A DNA stretch of 64,000 nt from Streptomyces sp. TLI_146 (GTDB taxonomy: Bacteria > Actinomycetota > Actinomycetes > Streptomycetales > Streptomycetaceae). The DNA lies in the NCBI RefSeq assembly GCF_002846415.1, contig NZ_PJMX01000001.1, forward strand, positions 1,426,001-1,490,000. Reading direction: 5' to 3'. Below, piece by piece: positions 46,214 to 54,443 of this stretch. A model generated the notes under the pieces. The model worked only from the letters and a program-made list of their open reading frames with translations. It made no database searches and was not told the origin of the DNA. Every line of letters begins with the position of its first letter. Within the stretch, counting starts at the first letter, position 1. The translations under genes and the position numbers were made by a program.

Positions 46214-46573
46214 TCAGCGGCGGTCGGTGAAGAACACCGAGCGGAGCTTGAGGCGGTCGGTGGCGGGCTTGCCGTGGGGCCGGAGGGTCCAGGAGTCACC
46301 GGTGCAGTCGGGCTCGGTGAAGACCATCACGTATTCGTCGGTGTTGTTGTGCGGGGCGAAGGCGGGCTCGGAGGCATCCGGGTCCGCGACCTCCGCGAGC
46401 GTCACACACCCGGGTGACTGCGGATCGTGCAGCGTGACCGACTGCGGCTCCCCGTTCAGGCCGACGTACTTGTACGAGAAGTCGCCGGTCGCGGCATTGG
46501 CCGTGCCCGACACGGTGAGCAGGAGCGCGAAGGAGCCGGCCGTGATGGCGGCGGCAGCGGTGCGTAGACGCAT
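46214..46573 (-). CDS. Small secreted protein
   Basis: A 119-residue protein with a Sec signal (MRLRTAAAAITAGSFALLL, cleaved near ANA) and a mature domain of about 90 residues with two cysteines, GCVTLAEV and PDCTGDSWTLRP. The pattern is that of small beta-rich secreted Streptomyces proteins. AAAGG lies upstream of the ATG. Function unknown. Confidence 0.8.
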   Translation of the reverse strand: MRLRTAAAAITAGSFALLLTVSGTANAATGDFSYKYVGLNGEPQSVTLHDPQSPGCVTLAEVADPDASEPAFAPHNNTDEYVMVFTEPDCTGDSWTLRPHGKPATDRLKLRSVFFTDRR

Positions 46574-46693
46574 GGAGACAACCCTTTCGAAGAGCAACCG
46601 ACGCGCACCTCACGCGCGTCAAGATCACTCTAATGGTCACTCTCCGCGATAAATCGATTCTTCACTGCCAGGAGATCTACCGGAAAGCGTGGT

Positions 46694-47305
46694 TTATCCC
46701 TTCACGCTCTGCACACTCCGTAGGCCTCGCGCATCCGGCCACGAGCGGCGGCGCAGCTGGGCCCAGGTGTGCAGCGGGCCGCGCCACTCCTCCGTCGACA
46801 CGGGCAGTTCGGCGCCGTTCACGACGAGGGGCATCAGCCGCAGGAACTGCAGATAGGCGCGGGCGGCCGCCTCCTCACCCAGCGCGGTGCCGGTGGCGCC
46901 CTCCGCGACGGGGAAGCGCTCCACCTCGACGATCGGCCCCGCGTCCACCCGCTCGACCATGTGGTGGCAGGTCACCCCGAAGGTGTCCGCCGACCGCGCC
47001 AGCGCCACCTCGTACATCCCCACGCCCCGGATGTCGGGCGGCCCGGGACGGAAGTTGAGGGCGCCACGGCGGGCGCGCTTGAGATCCTGGCCGGACAGGA
47101 CGTAGTCGGCCTGGAAGCCGATTATCCAGTCGCCCTCCCAGCCGTCGAGCGGGTCCTGAGCGACGGGGTCGCCGTGCTCCCACAGCAGGTGCGAGACGGT
47201 CGCACCGCTCATCCGGGCGAACCGCCCGACCAGTTCGCCCCACGCCGACCTGTCCGTGACCAGCAGCAACGACGGGTCGCCCCGTCGCGCGCGATGAAGT
47301 CCCAC
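46694..47305 (-). CDS. Formyltransferase-family protein with altered catalytic motif
   Basis: A 203-residue protein of the formyl-tetrahydrofolate transferase fold: DWIIGFQADYVLSGQDL, then NFRPGPPDIRG, VTCHHMVERVDAGPIV. In the family the catalytic triad is Asn-His-Asp, with His in the NxHP(G/S) motif; here it is Arg, while Asn and Asp are kept. The GTG start is chosen because GAGGGGG lies 4 nt upstream. The C-terminal domain is short. It is divergent from a truncated acyl-CoA ligase, which suggests remains of a biosynthetic cluster. Confidence 0.75.
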   Translation of the reverse strand: MGLHRARRGDPSLLLVTDRSAWGELVGRFARMSGATVSHLLWEHGDPVAQDPLDGWEGDWIIGFQADYVLSGQDLKRARRGALNFRPGPPDIRGVGMYEVALARSADTFGVTCHHMVERVDAGPIVEVERFPVAEGATGTALGEEAAARAYLQFLRLMPLVVNGAELPVSTEEWRGPLHTWAQLRRRSWPDARGLRSVQSVKG

Positions 47306-47559
47306 GCGTCCCCCTCGCTCGGGCCCGCCTCCCCGGCATGAGCCAGGGTGCTGACGGGGTGGCGGGACGTCAAGAGCGCTCGGGAGCGGGCGCCCGGCGG
47401 ACGCGCCCCCGCCTCCCCGCGACTTCGGCAACTCCTGTCCCACCGGCCCCACTCGTCGCTGTGCGCACGATCCGGCAAGGGGCGCGCACGGATCGTCAAG
47501 GACATCTCTAGTCGGCCCTCGTTGAATGAGGCACAAGCCGACCAGGAGGGGGCAGGCAG

Positions 47560-48936
47560 TTGAACACCCCATCGCACGCAGACCACGGATCCGCCCACGC
47601 GGACACCTTCGTACGGGACCACCTACCACCCGTGCCGCTCCAGCCCGACCTGCTCCTCGGCATGCCCTCGTTGCGTTTCCCCGCGCGACTGAACTGCGGG
47701 TGGGAACTCCTGGAGGGGGGCGGTTCGTTGGACCGAGCACAGCGGACCGCCGTGCTGTCCCCGCACGGCGTGCGCTGGACGTATGAACAGCTCACCGCGG
47801 TCGTGGCGCGCGTCGTGCACGTCCTGACCGAGGACATGGGCCTGGTGCCGGGCAACCGGGTGCTGCTGCGCGGTGCCAACACACCGATGCTGGCGGCGAT
47901 CTGGCTCGCGGTGGTGCGGGCGGGCGGGGTGGTCGTGGCCACGGCGCCCACGCTGCGGGCCGAGGAGCTCGCGTGGGTGATCGACAAGGCCCGGGTGAGC
48001 CACGCCCTGTGCGAGTCCGGCCTGCGGTCCGAGCTGGAGTCGACCGGGCGCGTGCCCCGGACGATGTTCTTCCGCGGCGGGGCGGGCGCCGAGGGCGGTC
48101 TGGAGCGGGCCATGGCGGACAAGCCCGACTGGTCGCTCCCCGTCGACACGGCCGCGACCGACCCCTGTCTGATCGCGTTCACCTCCGGCACGGCGGGAAT
48201 GCCCAAGGCCACGGTGCACTCGCACCGCGATGTGATGGCCGCCTGCAACTCCTTCCCCCGGCACGTCCTGCGGGCCACCGGCGACGACCGCTTCATCGGC
48301 ACCCCCTCACTCGCGGACACCTACGGGCTTGGCGGACTACTCCTCTTCCCCCTGCACATCGGCGCCTCGACGGTGCTGCTCGACACCTCTTCCCCCCGTC
48401 AACTCGCCCGCGCCATCGGCGAGTTCCGCGCCACCGTCTGCTTCAGCGGCCCCGCCCGCTACCAGGCGATCTGCGCCGACCCCACCCCGTACGACCTGGC
48501 CTCACTGCGCGAGTGCGTCTCGTCCGGGGAGGCGCTGCCGACCGAGACGCGCCGCAGATGGAAGCAGCGGACCGGCAACAGCGTGATCGACGGGCTCAGC
48601 TCCGCCGAGCTGCTCCACATCTTCGTCGCGATGCGCGGCGAGGAGGCCTGGTCCCGTCCCGGCGCGATCGGACGGGCCGTCCCCGGCTACCTCACCGCGA
48701 TCGTCGACGAAACCGGGCGCCCCCTCCCGTACGGCCAGGTCGGCGCGCTCGCCGTCAAGGGACCCACGGGCTGCCGCTATCTCGACGACGAGCGCCAGCA
48801 GGACACCGTGCGCAACGGCTGGACCTTCACGGGCGACGCCTGCTGGGCGGACGAATACGGCTTCCTCTACCACCACTCCCGCACGGACGGCCCGGTCAGC
48901 GGTTCCGGGCTGCCTCACGGTAGTCACGCGGGCTGA
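47560..48936 (+). CDS. Acyl-CoA ligase (benzoate-CoA ligase-like), C-terminally truncated
   Basis: A 458-residue AMP-binding enzyme with TSGTAGMPKATVHSHRD (phosphate loop), a LSSAELLHIFVAM segment and TGDACWADEYGF. It ends within YHHSRTDG at the hinge, and about 100 residues forming the mobile C-terminal domain with the catalytic lysine are missing. The last 41 nt run into the 3' end of a convergent AraC gene. A TTG start follows AGGAGGGG. Thioester formation is probably lost; it may be a pseudogene. Confidence 0.75.
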   Translation: MNTPSHADHGSAHADTFVRDHLPPVPLQPDLLLGMPSLRFPARLNCGWELLEGGGSLDRAQRTAVLSPHGVRWTYEQLTAVVARVVHVLTEDMGLVPGNRVLLRGANTPMLAAIWLAVVRAGGVVVATAPTLRAEELAWVIDKARVSHALCESGLRSELESTGRVPRTMFFRGGAGAEGGLERAMADKPDWSLPVDTAATDPCLIAFTSGTAGMPKATVHSHRDVMAACNSFPRHVLRATGDDRFIGTPSLADTYGLGGLLLFPLHIGASTVLLDTSSPRQLARAIGEFRATVCFSGPARYQAICADPTPYDLASLRECVSSGEALPTETRRRWKQRTGNSVIDGLSSAELLHIFVAMRGEEAWSRPGAIGRAVPGYLTAIVDETGRPLPYGQVGALAVKGPTGCRYLDDERQQDTVRNGWTFTGDACWADEYGFLYHHSRTDGPVSGSGLPHGSHAG

Positions 48937-49864
48937 TCCCGTACGCCGTGCGGAAGGCGCGGCTGAAGTGGGACGGCTCGATGAAACCCCAGCGGGCGCC
49001 GATCGCGTACACCGGACGGCGGCGCAGGGCCGGGTCCGCCAGGTCCCGGCGGCAGCACTCCAGCCGCCGGGCCCGGATCCACGCGGCGACCGTGGTGCCG
49101 CGCGAGTCGAAGATCTGGTGGAGGTGGCGCAGGGATATCCGGTGGGCGGCGGCGATGGTCGCCGGCGAGAGGGAGGGGTCGCTCAGATGCCGGTTGATGA
49201 AGTCGCAGACCTCCACGCGCAGCGCGTGCTTGCGGGACTCCGGCGTCATCTCGTCCTCGACGGCCATACGGCGCCCGAGCACGGCGGCGAGCAGGTCCAC
49301 CGTCACCGAGGCCAGGGCCGGGATGTCGCCGGGCGCGCACTCGTCGGCGCGGGCGTCGAGGTCGGCGAGCCAGCGCCCGAACACCCCGCCCATCCCGCGG
49401 TCCGCCGCGAGCGGGGTCGCGGTGAGCCGCTGGACCACCTCCTGGGGCAGCGGCAGCCGGTTGCGGGGCAGTTGCACCACCGTCATCGACGAGAGCTCGC
49501 CGTCGAACCCGCCCTCGAAGGGGTGGCTGCTGTCCACCAGGACCAGCTCTCCGGCGCGCACGGCGGCCATCCGCCCGTTCTGCGCGGCGTGACCGCTGCC
49601 CGCCATGAGGACGTTGACCTGGTAGACCTCGGGGTCGTCCTGCCGTATCAGCTTGGGCGTGCGGATGATCTCCACGCTCGGGTACGTCAGCGTCGACACC
49701 CGCACATCGCCCAGGTCCAGGACCCGTAACCGGGCCTGGAAGTCCTCGGACCACTCGCTGCGCAACCAGTTGCGCACATGGGACTGGGCTGCCAGCTCCG
49801 TCCACAGCGCGAACCGCTCGGCCGCCGGCACCACGGCAGTGGTGAACTCGCTCCTCAGACCCAT
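48896..49864 (-). CDS. AraC family transcriptional regulator
   Basis: A 322-residue regulator. The N-terminal AraC-binding-like domain (YQVNVLMAGSGHAAQNGRMA, GELVLVDSSHPFEGGF) is followed by a C-terminal DNA-binding domain with two helix-turn-helix units (LSPATIAAAHRISLRHLHQI, ARWGFIEPSHFSRAFRTAYG). The start at MGLRSEFTTAV is chosen from the conserved N-terminus. The 3' end overlaps the truncated acyl-CoA ligase, probably at an ancient deletion junction. Target unknown. Confidence 0.88.
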   Translation of the reverse strand: MGLRSEFTTAVVPAAERFALWTELAAQSHVRNWLRSEWSEDFQARLRVLDLGDVRVSTLTYPSVEIIRTPKLIRQDDPEVYQVNVLMAGSGHAAQNGRMAAVRAGELVLVDSSHPFEGGFDGELSSMTVVQLPRNRLPLPQEVVQRLTATPLAADRGMGGVFGRWLADLDARADECAPGDIPALASVTVDLLAAVLGRRMAVEDEMTPESRKHALRVEVCDFINRHLSDPSLSPATIAAAHRISLRHLHQIFDSRGTTVAAWIRARRLECCRRDLADPALRRRPVYAIGARWGFIEPSHFSRAFRTAYGISPRDYREAARNR

Positions 49865-50090
49865 CCCACACCCCCCGTTGTGCCAGATGCCCGGTGCGGC
49901 GCGAGCATGGCACACGCGTTCGCTTTACGTCGAGCACTCGATCAGCCATCCACCGCCGCTTACCTGCCGTCTTCCGCCTTCCGCCCGGAACCGGAGCTCG
50001 GCACGAATGGCGCGCGGACCGCCGCGCCGACCGCCGCGTCGGCCACCCCATCTCGGCCCGGGCCGAATTCCGTTGCCCCGTCGCCGACCC

Positions 50091-50399
50091 ATGAGGAAGG
50101 CTTCGCGCCATGTCAGAGAACTCCGCCGACGCCACCTCCCCGGCAACTCCCGCGCCATCACCACGCTCTTCTCCCACGGCCGGCTGACGGCGATCCCCCG
50201 CAAGGCGGCCCGCCGCGAGCAGTTGCTCGTCCACCTCAAGGAGACCCTCTTCGAGCCCGGACGGCAGTACACCGAGCGCGAGGTCAACGAGGCGCTGCTC
50301 ACGGTCCACGACGACTACCCGGCGCTGCGCCGCTACCTGATCACCGCGGGCCTGCTGACCCGCACCCGGGACGGCGCCAGCTACCAACGGGCGGCGTAA
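50091..50399 (+). pseudogene. DUF2087 domain protein, probable 1-nt frameshift near start
   Basis: The DUF2087 domain is clear: ITTLFSHGRLTAIPRKAARR, EQLLVHLKETLFEPGRQYTE, VHDDYPALRRYLITAGLL. The domain frame has only an ATG at 50091 without a ribosome binding site. A second ATG at 50110, with AGGAAGG at good spacing, reads MSENSADATS and then runs out of frame. One added C in the CCCC run at 50138-50141 would join MSENSADATSPGNSRA to the domain. It is either a frameshift mutation or a sequencing indel. Similar proteins regulate transcription or bind DNA. Confidence 0.6.
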
Positions 50400-50429
50400 C
50401 CGCCCGGCGGCCGCCCCGGACCTCGGCGC

Positions 50430-51620
50430 TCAGGGGTTCTCGAACCTCACCTCCGGGTTCCCGGCCGTCGGCCCCGCGAGCACCGGCTGCGGTATCCCCC
50501 GCAGGTGCTCGTCGAAGAACGCGGCCACATACGTACGCGTGATGTCGATCGCCCGCCGCGCGGGCAGCGGCGGCTGTGGCAGCCCGAAGTGCTCCTCGAT
50601 GGCGGGGCTGTCGGAGAAGGTGAAGTGCTCCGACCCCGCCACCGTCAGCCAGCGCTTCCAGCCGCCGAGCGTCGGCCACGTTTGGTCCCAGGTCTTGTCG
50701 GCGCCACCGGGCCGGTGCTCGTCCGTGCCGAGCATCATGAACGGGCGCCCGCCGAGCCCTGCCGAGGGCAGGGTGTCCCAGAACGCCCCGTCCATGTTGA
50801 TCCCGGCCCCGACCCGCCGGTCCGCCAGCATCGTGGCGGCCGCGCTCGCGCCGCCTATGGAGTGCCCGGCCATGCCGATGCGCCGCTTGTCGATCATGTC
50901 GGCGTACCGCCATATCGGATGGCGGCCGGTGAGCCGGTCCAGGACGAAGGAGACGTCCTTGGCGCGCGTCGCGGTGACGACGCTTCCCGACACGCCGCCG
51001 TCGCCCACCGCGTCGCAGGCCAGACAGGTCAGGGTGCGGCCGCCGGGGACGGAGATGCCGAACGACTCGTACGCGTGGTCCAGCGAGGCGACCACATAAC
51101 CCCTGCTGGCGAGGTCCTCGGCGAGGTTGGTCAGGGTGTAGCGGGACACGCTGAAGCCGGGCGAGAGCACGACCAGGGGGTGACTCCCCCGCGCGGGACG
51201 CGCGTCGGGACGGCTGTGGGTGCCCGTGGCGCTCAACTGCGCCGCCGGGACGGCCGCTTCGATGCCGAGCCCCTTCACCAGGAGGCCCGTCTCCTCGGTG
51301 GTGGCGTACGGCGCCGTGCGTCCCGGAGCGGGCCGCGCCGCCGGATAGTGCAGCGTGAGCATCAGCTCGCGGGCGCCCGCACCGGCCTTCCACGGGTCCG
51401 CACGCGACCGGTCGACCAGGTGGAAGACGGAGCTGCCCACCCCGTACTCACCTGTGGGGCGCGGCAGTTGCAGGGGAGTGGCGGCGACGTCGGCCGGCGT
51501 CGCCGCTGCGGATAACGCCGATGGCTGGGGCGCCGCGGAAGCGGTACTCGCGGCTACCACAGGCAGCGCGAGAGCGAAGGAGAGCGCGACGGCCGTGACC
51601 GCCCGGGTGCGTCCGATCAT
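50430..51620 (-). CDS. Secreted lipase/esterase (PAF-acetylhydrolase-like)
   Basis: A 396-residue exported alpha/beta hydrolase. The signal peptide ends ASTASAAPQ. It has VVLSPGFSVSRYTLTNLAEDLASRG, the nucleophile GMAGHSIGG (catalytic Ser), a probable acid in INMDGAF and His in AGSEHFTFSD, in the order typical of the platelet-activating-factor acetylhydrolase/cutinase-like group. Likely an extracellular lipase or esterase; the substrate is unknown. Confidence 0.88.
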   Translation of the reverse strand: MIGRTRAVTAVALSFALALPVVAASTASAAPQPSALSAAATPADVAATPLQLPRPTGEYGVGSSVFHLVDRSRADPWKAGAGARELMLTLHYPAARPAPGRTAPYATTEETGLLVKGLGIEAAVPAAQLSATGTHSRPDARPARGSHPLVVLSPGFSVSRYTLTNLAEDLASRGYVVASLDHAYESFGISVPGGRTLTCLACDAVGDGGVSGSVVTATRAKDVSFVLDRLTGRHPIWRYADMIDKRRIGMAGHSIGGASAAATMLADRRVGAGINMDGAFWDTLPSAGLGGRPFMMLGTDEHRPGGADKTWDQTWPTLGGWKRWLTVAGSEHFTFSDSPAIEEHFGLPQPPLPARRAIDITRTYVAAFFDEHLRGIPQPVLAGPTAGNPEVRFENP

Positions 51621-51985
51621 GCTCTCGACGGTAGAGCGCGGGGCCGGGCGGCCGCGTCGTTCTCGGGTCGCTATTCGCGGGCCGCCGCGTCCACCCCAGG
51701 GCTGCCCGCGTCTCCACCCAGAGGTGGGCTCACGTGATCACTCCGCCTCCGGGACCGGTTGCGGCGGACCGCAGGACGACGGAAGGTGTGTCGGGTGCCC
51801 CCGGAGACCGGATCCCCTCGGGCCCGGCCCGGAGACGGCCTCCGATACCGTGAGCGGCACCATACGCAGCGTAGCCACTACACTGCGTAACGACCCCCCA
51901 CCAAAGCGGCTGGGTGCGGGGTGCCCGTTTTGCGGCAAAATGGGTGACGCAGGAAGCCGCCAAGCGATAGCGATCGGCATCAGCG
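51621..51985. other. Regulatory region before VOC gene
   Basis: 365 nt without a gene. It contains an inverted repeat TACGCAG-N13-CTGCGTA (51863-51889) and a 21-nt palindrome with 10-bp arms around a central G (51924-51944; core TTTTGCGGCAAAA), both lower in GC than the surroundings. Probably operators for the downstream gene. Confidence 0.5.
51924..51944. promoter_or_regulatory. 21-nt palindrome, core TTTTGCGGCAAAA
   Basis: Ten-base arms (one G-T pair) around a central G, 41 nt upstream of the VOC start. Operator-like; the regulator is unknown. Confidence 0.45.
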
Positions 51986-52807
51986 ATGGACAGGACAACC
52001 ACGGTCCCGGATTCCCGGGCCTCGTCGAGTGCGGCGGTGCTCGGGGCACCATGCTGGGTGAGCCTCATGGCGCGCGAGCTGGAGCCCGCGCTCGACTTCT
52101 ACGGGGCCGTCTTCGGCTGGACGTTCCGCAGCGGGCGGCTCGGCGAACAGTTCCGGGTGGCGCTGGACGACGGCGAGCCCGTGGCCGGGATAGGAGCGCT
52201 GGCGCCCGCCCTCCAGGTGGCCGTGGCCTGGACGCCGTACTTCGCGGTCGAGGACGCCGACGAGACCGCCGCGCGCATCCGCGAGCGGAGCGCCACGGTC
52301 GCCGTGGGCCCGGTCGCCTTCCAGACGGGGCGCGGCGCGCTCGCCGCCGACCGGGACGGCGCGGTCTTCGGCATCTGGCAGGGCAAGCTCGTCGACGACT
52401 GGGAGTCCTGGCGCGACCGCGAGCCGGCCTGGCTGCGGCTGCGCACCCGCAACGCCTTCGAAGCGGCGATCTTCTACGGCGAGGTCCTCGACTGGGCGGC
52501 CGAGCGGCCGGGCTGCTGCGACGTCCGGTACGAGGCCGAGGAGGTCGTCCTGCGGCACGGCGGCCACATCGTGGCGCGCCTCGGCTCCGGCGCCCTGGAA
52601 GCGGCACCGGACCCCACCATCCGGCCGCACTGGGAGGTCCACTTCGTCACCACGGACGTCCCCGCCAAGACGGCCACCGCCCGCGCCCACGGCGGCATGG
52701 TCATCGCCCAGGGCACGGCCGCCAACGGCCCCTGGGCGACGATCCGCGACCCCGACGGCGCCACGTTCACCATCGACACGCGCGCGGTGATTCAACAGAA
52801 GCGGTGA
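51986..52807 (+). CDS. Two-module VOC family protein
   Basis: A 273-residue protein with two tandem VOC modules (about 20-135 and 145-265). The first has CWVSLMARELEPALDFYGAVFGW and the second RLRTRNAFEAAIFYGEVLDW, each followed by the usual beta strands; the C-terminus has GPWATIRDPDGATFTI. This architecture is common in Streptomyces proteins annotated as hydroxylases or glyoxalases. No ribosome binding site is clear at the ATG. Two palindromes lie upstream. Confidence 0.85.
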   Translation: MDRTTTVPDSRASSSAAVLGAPCWVSLMARELEPALDFYGAVFGWTFRSGRLGEQFRVALDDGEPVAGIGALAPALQVAVAWTPYFAVEDADETAARIRERSATVAVGPVAFQTGRGALAADRDGAVFGIWQGKLVDDWESWRDREPAWLRLRTRNAFEAAIFYGEVLDWAAERPGCCDVRYEAEEVVLRHGGHIVARLGSGALEAAPDPTIRPHWEVHFVTTDVPAKTATARAHGGMVIAQGTAANGPWATIRDPDGATFTIDTRAVIQQKR

Positions 52808-52957
52808 CCGGGCGGCCGGAGCCGGGCTCGCGGGTTCGCTCGTCACGACCGGCTCCGCCGGCAGGATTCGGACGCCCCGGTGCAGCGGCGTAATGCCTGC
52901 TCACACGCGTCGATCACTCACCTAATTGCCTAGTGAAGAAAGTGATAGCTTGGCGCG

Positions 52958-53521
52958 ATGGCACTGCGCAACGCCGTTCTCGCCGCGCTCCTGGAGGGCG
53001 AGGCCTCCGGGTACGACCTGGCCAAGGGATTCGACGCGTCCGTCGCCAACTTCTGGATGGCGACCCCGCAGCAGCTCTACCGCGAGCTGGAGCGGATGGA
53101 GTCCGAGGGGCTGGTCGAGGCGCGGCTCGTGCATCAGGAACGCAGGCCCAACAAGCGCATGTTCTCCCTCACCGACGCCGGTCACGCGGCCCTGCACGCC
53201 TTCACCGCCGAGCCTCCCCGCCCCAGCGCCATCCGCGACGAGCTCCTGGTCAAGGTGCAGGCCGTGGACGCGGGCGACACCGAAGCCGTACGGGGTGCGG
53301 TCGCGGAGCGGCTGGAGTGGGCCCGGGCCAAGCTGGCCCGCTACGAGCGGCTGCGGGACCGGCTGCTCGACGGGCGTACCGAGGACGAGTATCTGGCCCG
53401 CACCGAACGCGTCGGTCCCTATCTGACCCTGATGAGGGGCCTCGCGTTCGAGGAGGAGAACATCCGCTGGGCGCGACGGACGCTCGCGGTCCTGGACCAG
53501 CGCGCGCCCGTGGCCAAGTGA
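52958..53521 (+). CDS. PadR family transcriptional regulator
   Basis: A 187-residue regulator. The N-terminal winged helix (RNAVLAALLEGEASGYDLAKGFD, TPQQLYRELERMESEGLVEA) carries the PadR hallmark, followed by a helical C-terminal domain (YERLRDRLLDGRTEDEYLA, GLAFEEENIRWARR) of the Vir-like PadR_C type. An A/T-rich sequence with TCAC-N11-GTGA lies at 52916-52934 and may be its operator. The target gene is not evident. Confidence 0.9.
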   Translation: MALRNAVLAALLEGEASGYDLAKGFDASVANFWMATPQQLYRELERMESEGLVEARLVHQERRPNKRMFSLTDAGHAALHAFTAEPPRPSAIRDELLVKVQAVDAGDTEAVRGAVAERLEWARAKLARYERLRDRLLDGRTEDEYLARTERVGPYLTLMRGLAFEEENIRWARRTLAVLDQRAPVAK

Positions 53522-53673
53522 CCTCGATCTGACAGCGGTTGGGGGGACGGGCGGATGTCCGGCCCTCACCCCGCCACCCGGAGAGGCCGTACGACGTGGG
53601 CGTATGCTCGAACCATGACATCCGTGTGATGGTCTCGACGTAACAGCGGGCCACGGGATCGGGAGGCGGCGGA

Positions 53674-54072
53674 ATGCGGATCGGAGAGCTGTCGGAGCGC
53701 ACCGGCACGCCGCGAAGGCTGCTGCGGTACTACGAGGAGCAGGAGCTGATCGCCGCCGAGCGCACGCCGAACGGCTATCGCGAGTACGCCGAGTCCGACG
53801 TGGACCGGGTGATGCAGATCAGAGGGCTGCTCGACGCGGGCCTCCCCACCAGGATCATCAAGCAGATCCTGCCGTGCCTGGACAAGCCGCGGGTCATCCA
53901 CTTCTCCGACGCGACACCGGAGATGATCAGCACCCTTGAGCTCCAGCGCGACCGCATGACCGCCCGCATCCAGTGCCTGACCCGCAACAGGGACGCGGTC
54001 GCCGAGTACCTCGACGCGGTACGCCCCAAGACCGGCACACCCGAGGCCGAGCCCGCTCAGGGCACCCGGTAG
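53674..54072 (+). CDS. MerR family transcriptional regulator
   Basis: A 132-residue regulator with the MerR start (MRIGELSERTGTPRRLLRYYEEQELI), the wing (RTPNGYREYAESDVDRVMQIRGLLDAG) and a dimerisation helix. A Cys in ILPCLD is isolated, so metal sensing is unlikely. GGAGG precedes the ATG. It overlaps the convergent cupin gene by 16 nt. The target is unknown; the convergent cupin/SDR genes are candidates. Confidence 0.92.
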   Translation: MRIGELSERTGTPRRLLRYYEEQELIAAERTPNGYREYAESDVDRVMQIRGLLDAGLPTRIIKQILPCLDKPRVIHFSDATPEMISTLELQRDRMTARIQCLTRNRDAVAEYLDAVRPKTGTPEAEPAQGTR

Positions 54073-54419
54073 CCCGGCACCGAGGGCCAGCGGACGGTCA
54101 GGACGACGGACTCCTCCTCCGCGTGCCAGGAGTGGTCCACCCCCTTGCCCCACACGACGTAGTCGCCCTGCTCCGCCAACGTCACGGTGCGGCCCGGAAG
54201 TTCCACCCGGAAGCGGCCGCTGATCAGGACGAGCAGCGCGGTGCGCTCCTCGCCGGTCACCCACCGCGCCCGCTCGTCCCCACGGGGGTGGACGCCCCAC
54301 TTGATCTCCACGGCTTCGCTGTGCCGTGGATCCCCGGCGTCCTTGAAGTGGCCGAGCAGCCATCCCCGGTCGAGCGCGGCGTCCTTGCCCGCGTTGCCCA
54401 CGTACACCTCGTCGTTCAT
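54057..54419 (-). CDS. Cupin-like protein
   Basis: A 120-residue single-domain cupin: IKWGVHPRGDERARWVTGEE, TALLVLISGRFRVELPGRTV, DYVVWGKGVDHSWHAEEES. One likely metal His is in the second motif (VDHSW), while the first motif has only one His, so metal binding is uncertain. It is upstream in the same direction as no other gene; the SDR starts 24 nt further up on the same strand. Function unknown. Confidence 0.8.
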   Translation of the reverse strand: MNDEVYVGNAGKDAALDRGWLLGHFKDAGDPRHSEAVEIKWGVHPRGDERARWVTGEERTALLVLISGRFRVELPGRTVTLAEQGDYVVWGKGVDHSWHAEEESVVLTVRWPSVPGYRVP

Positions 54420-54443
54420 GGTGTCGAACCCTAGCCAACCGCG

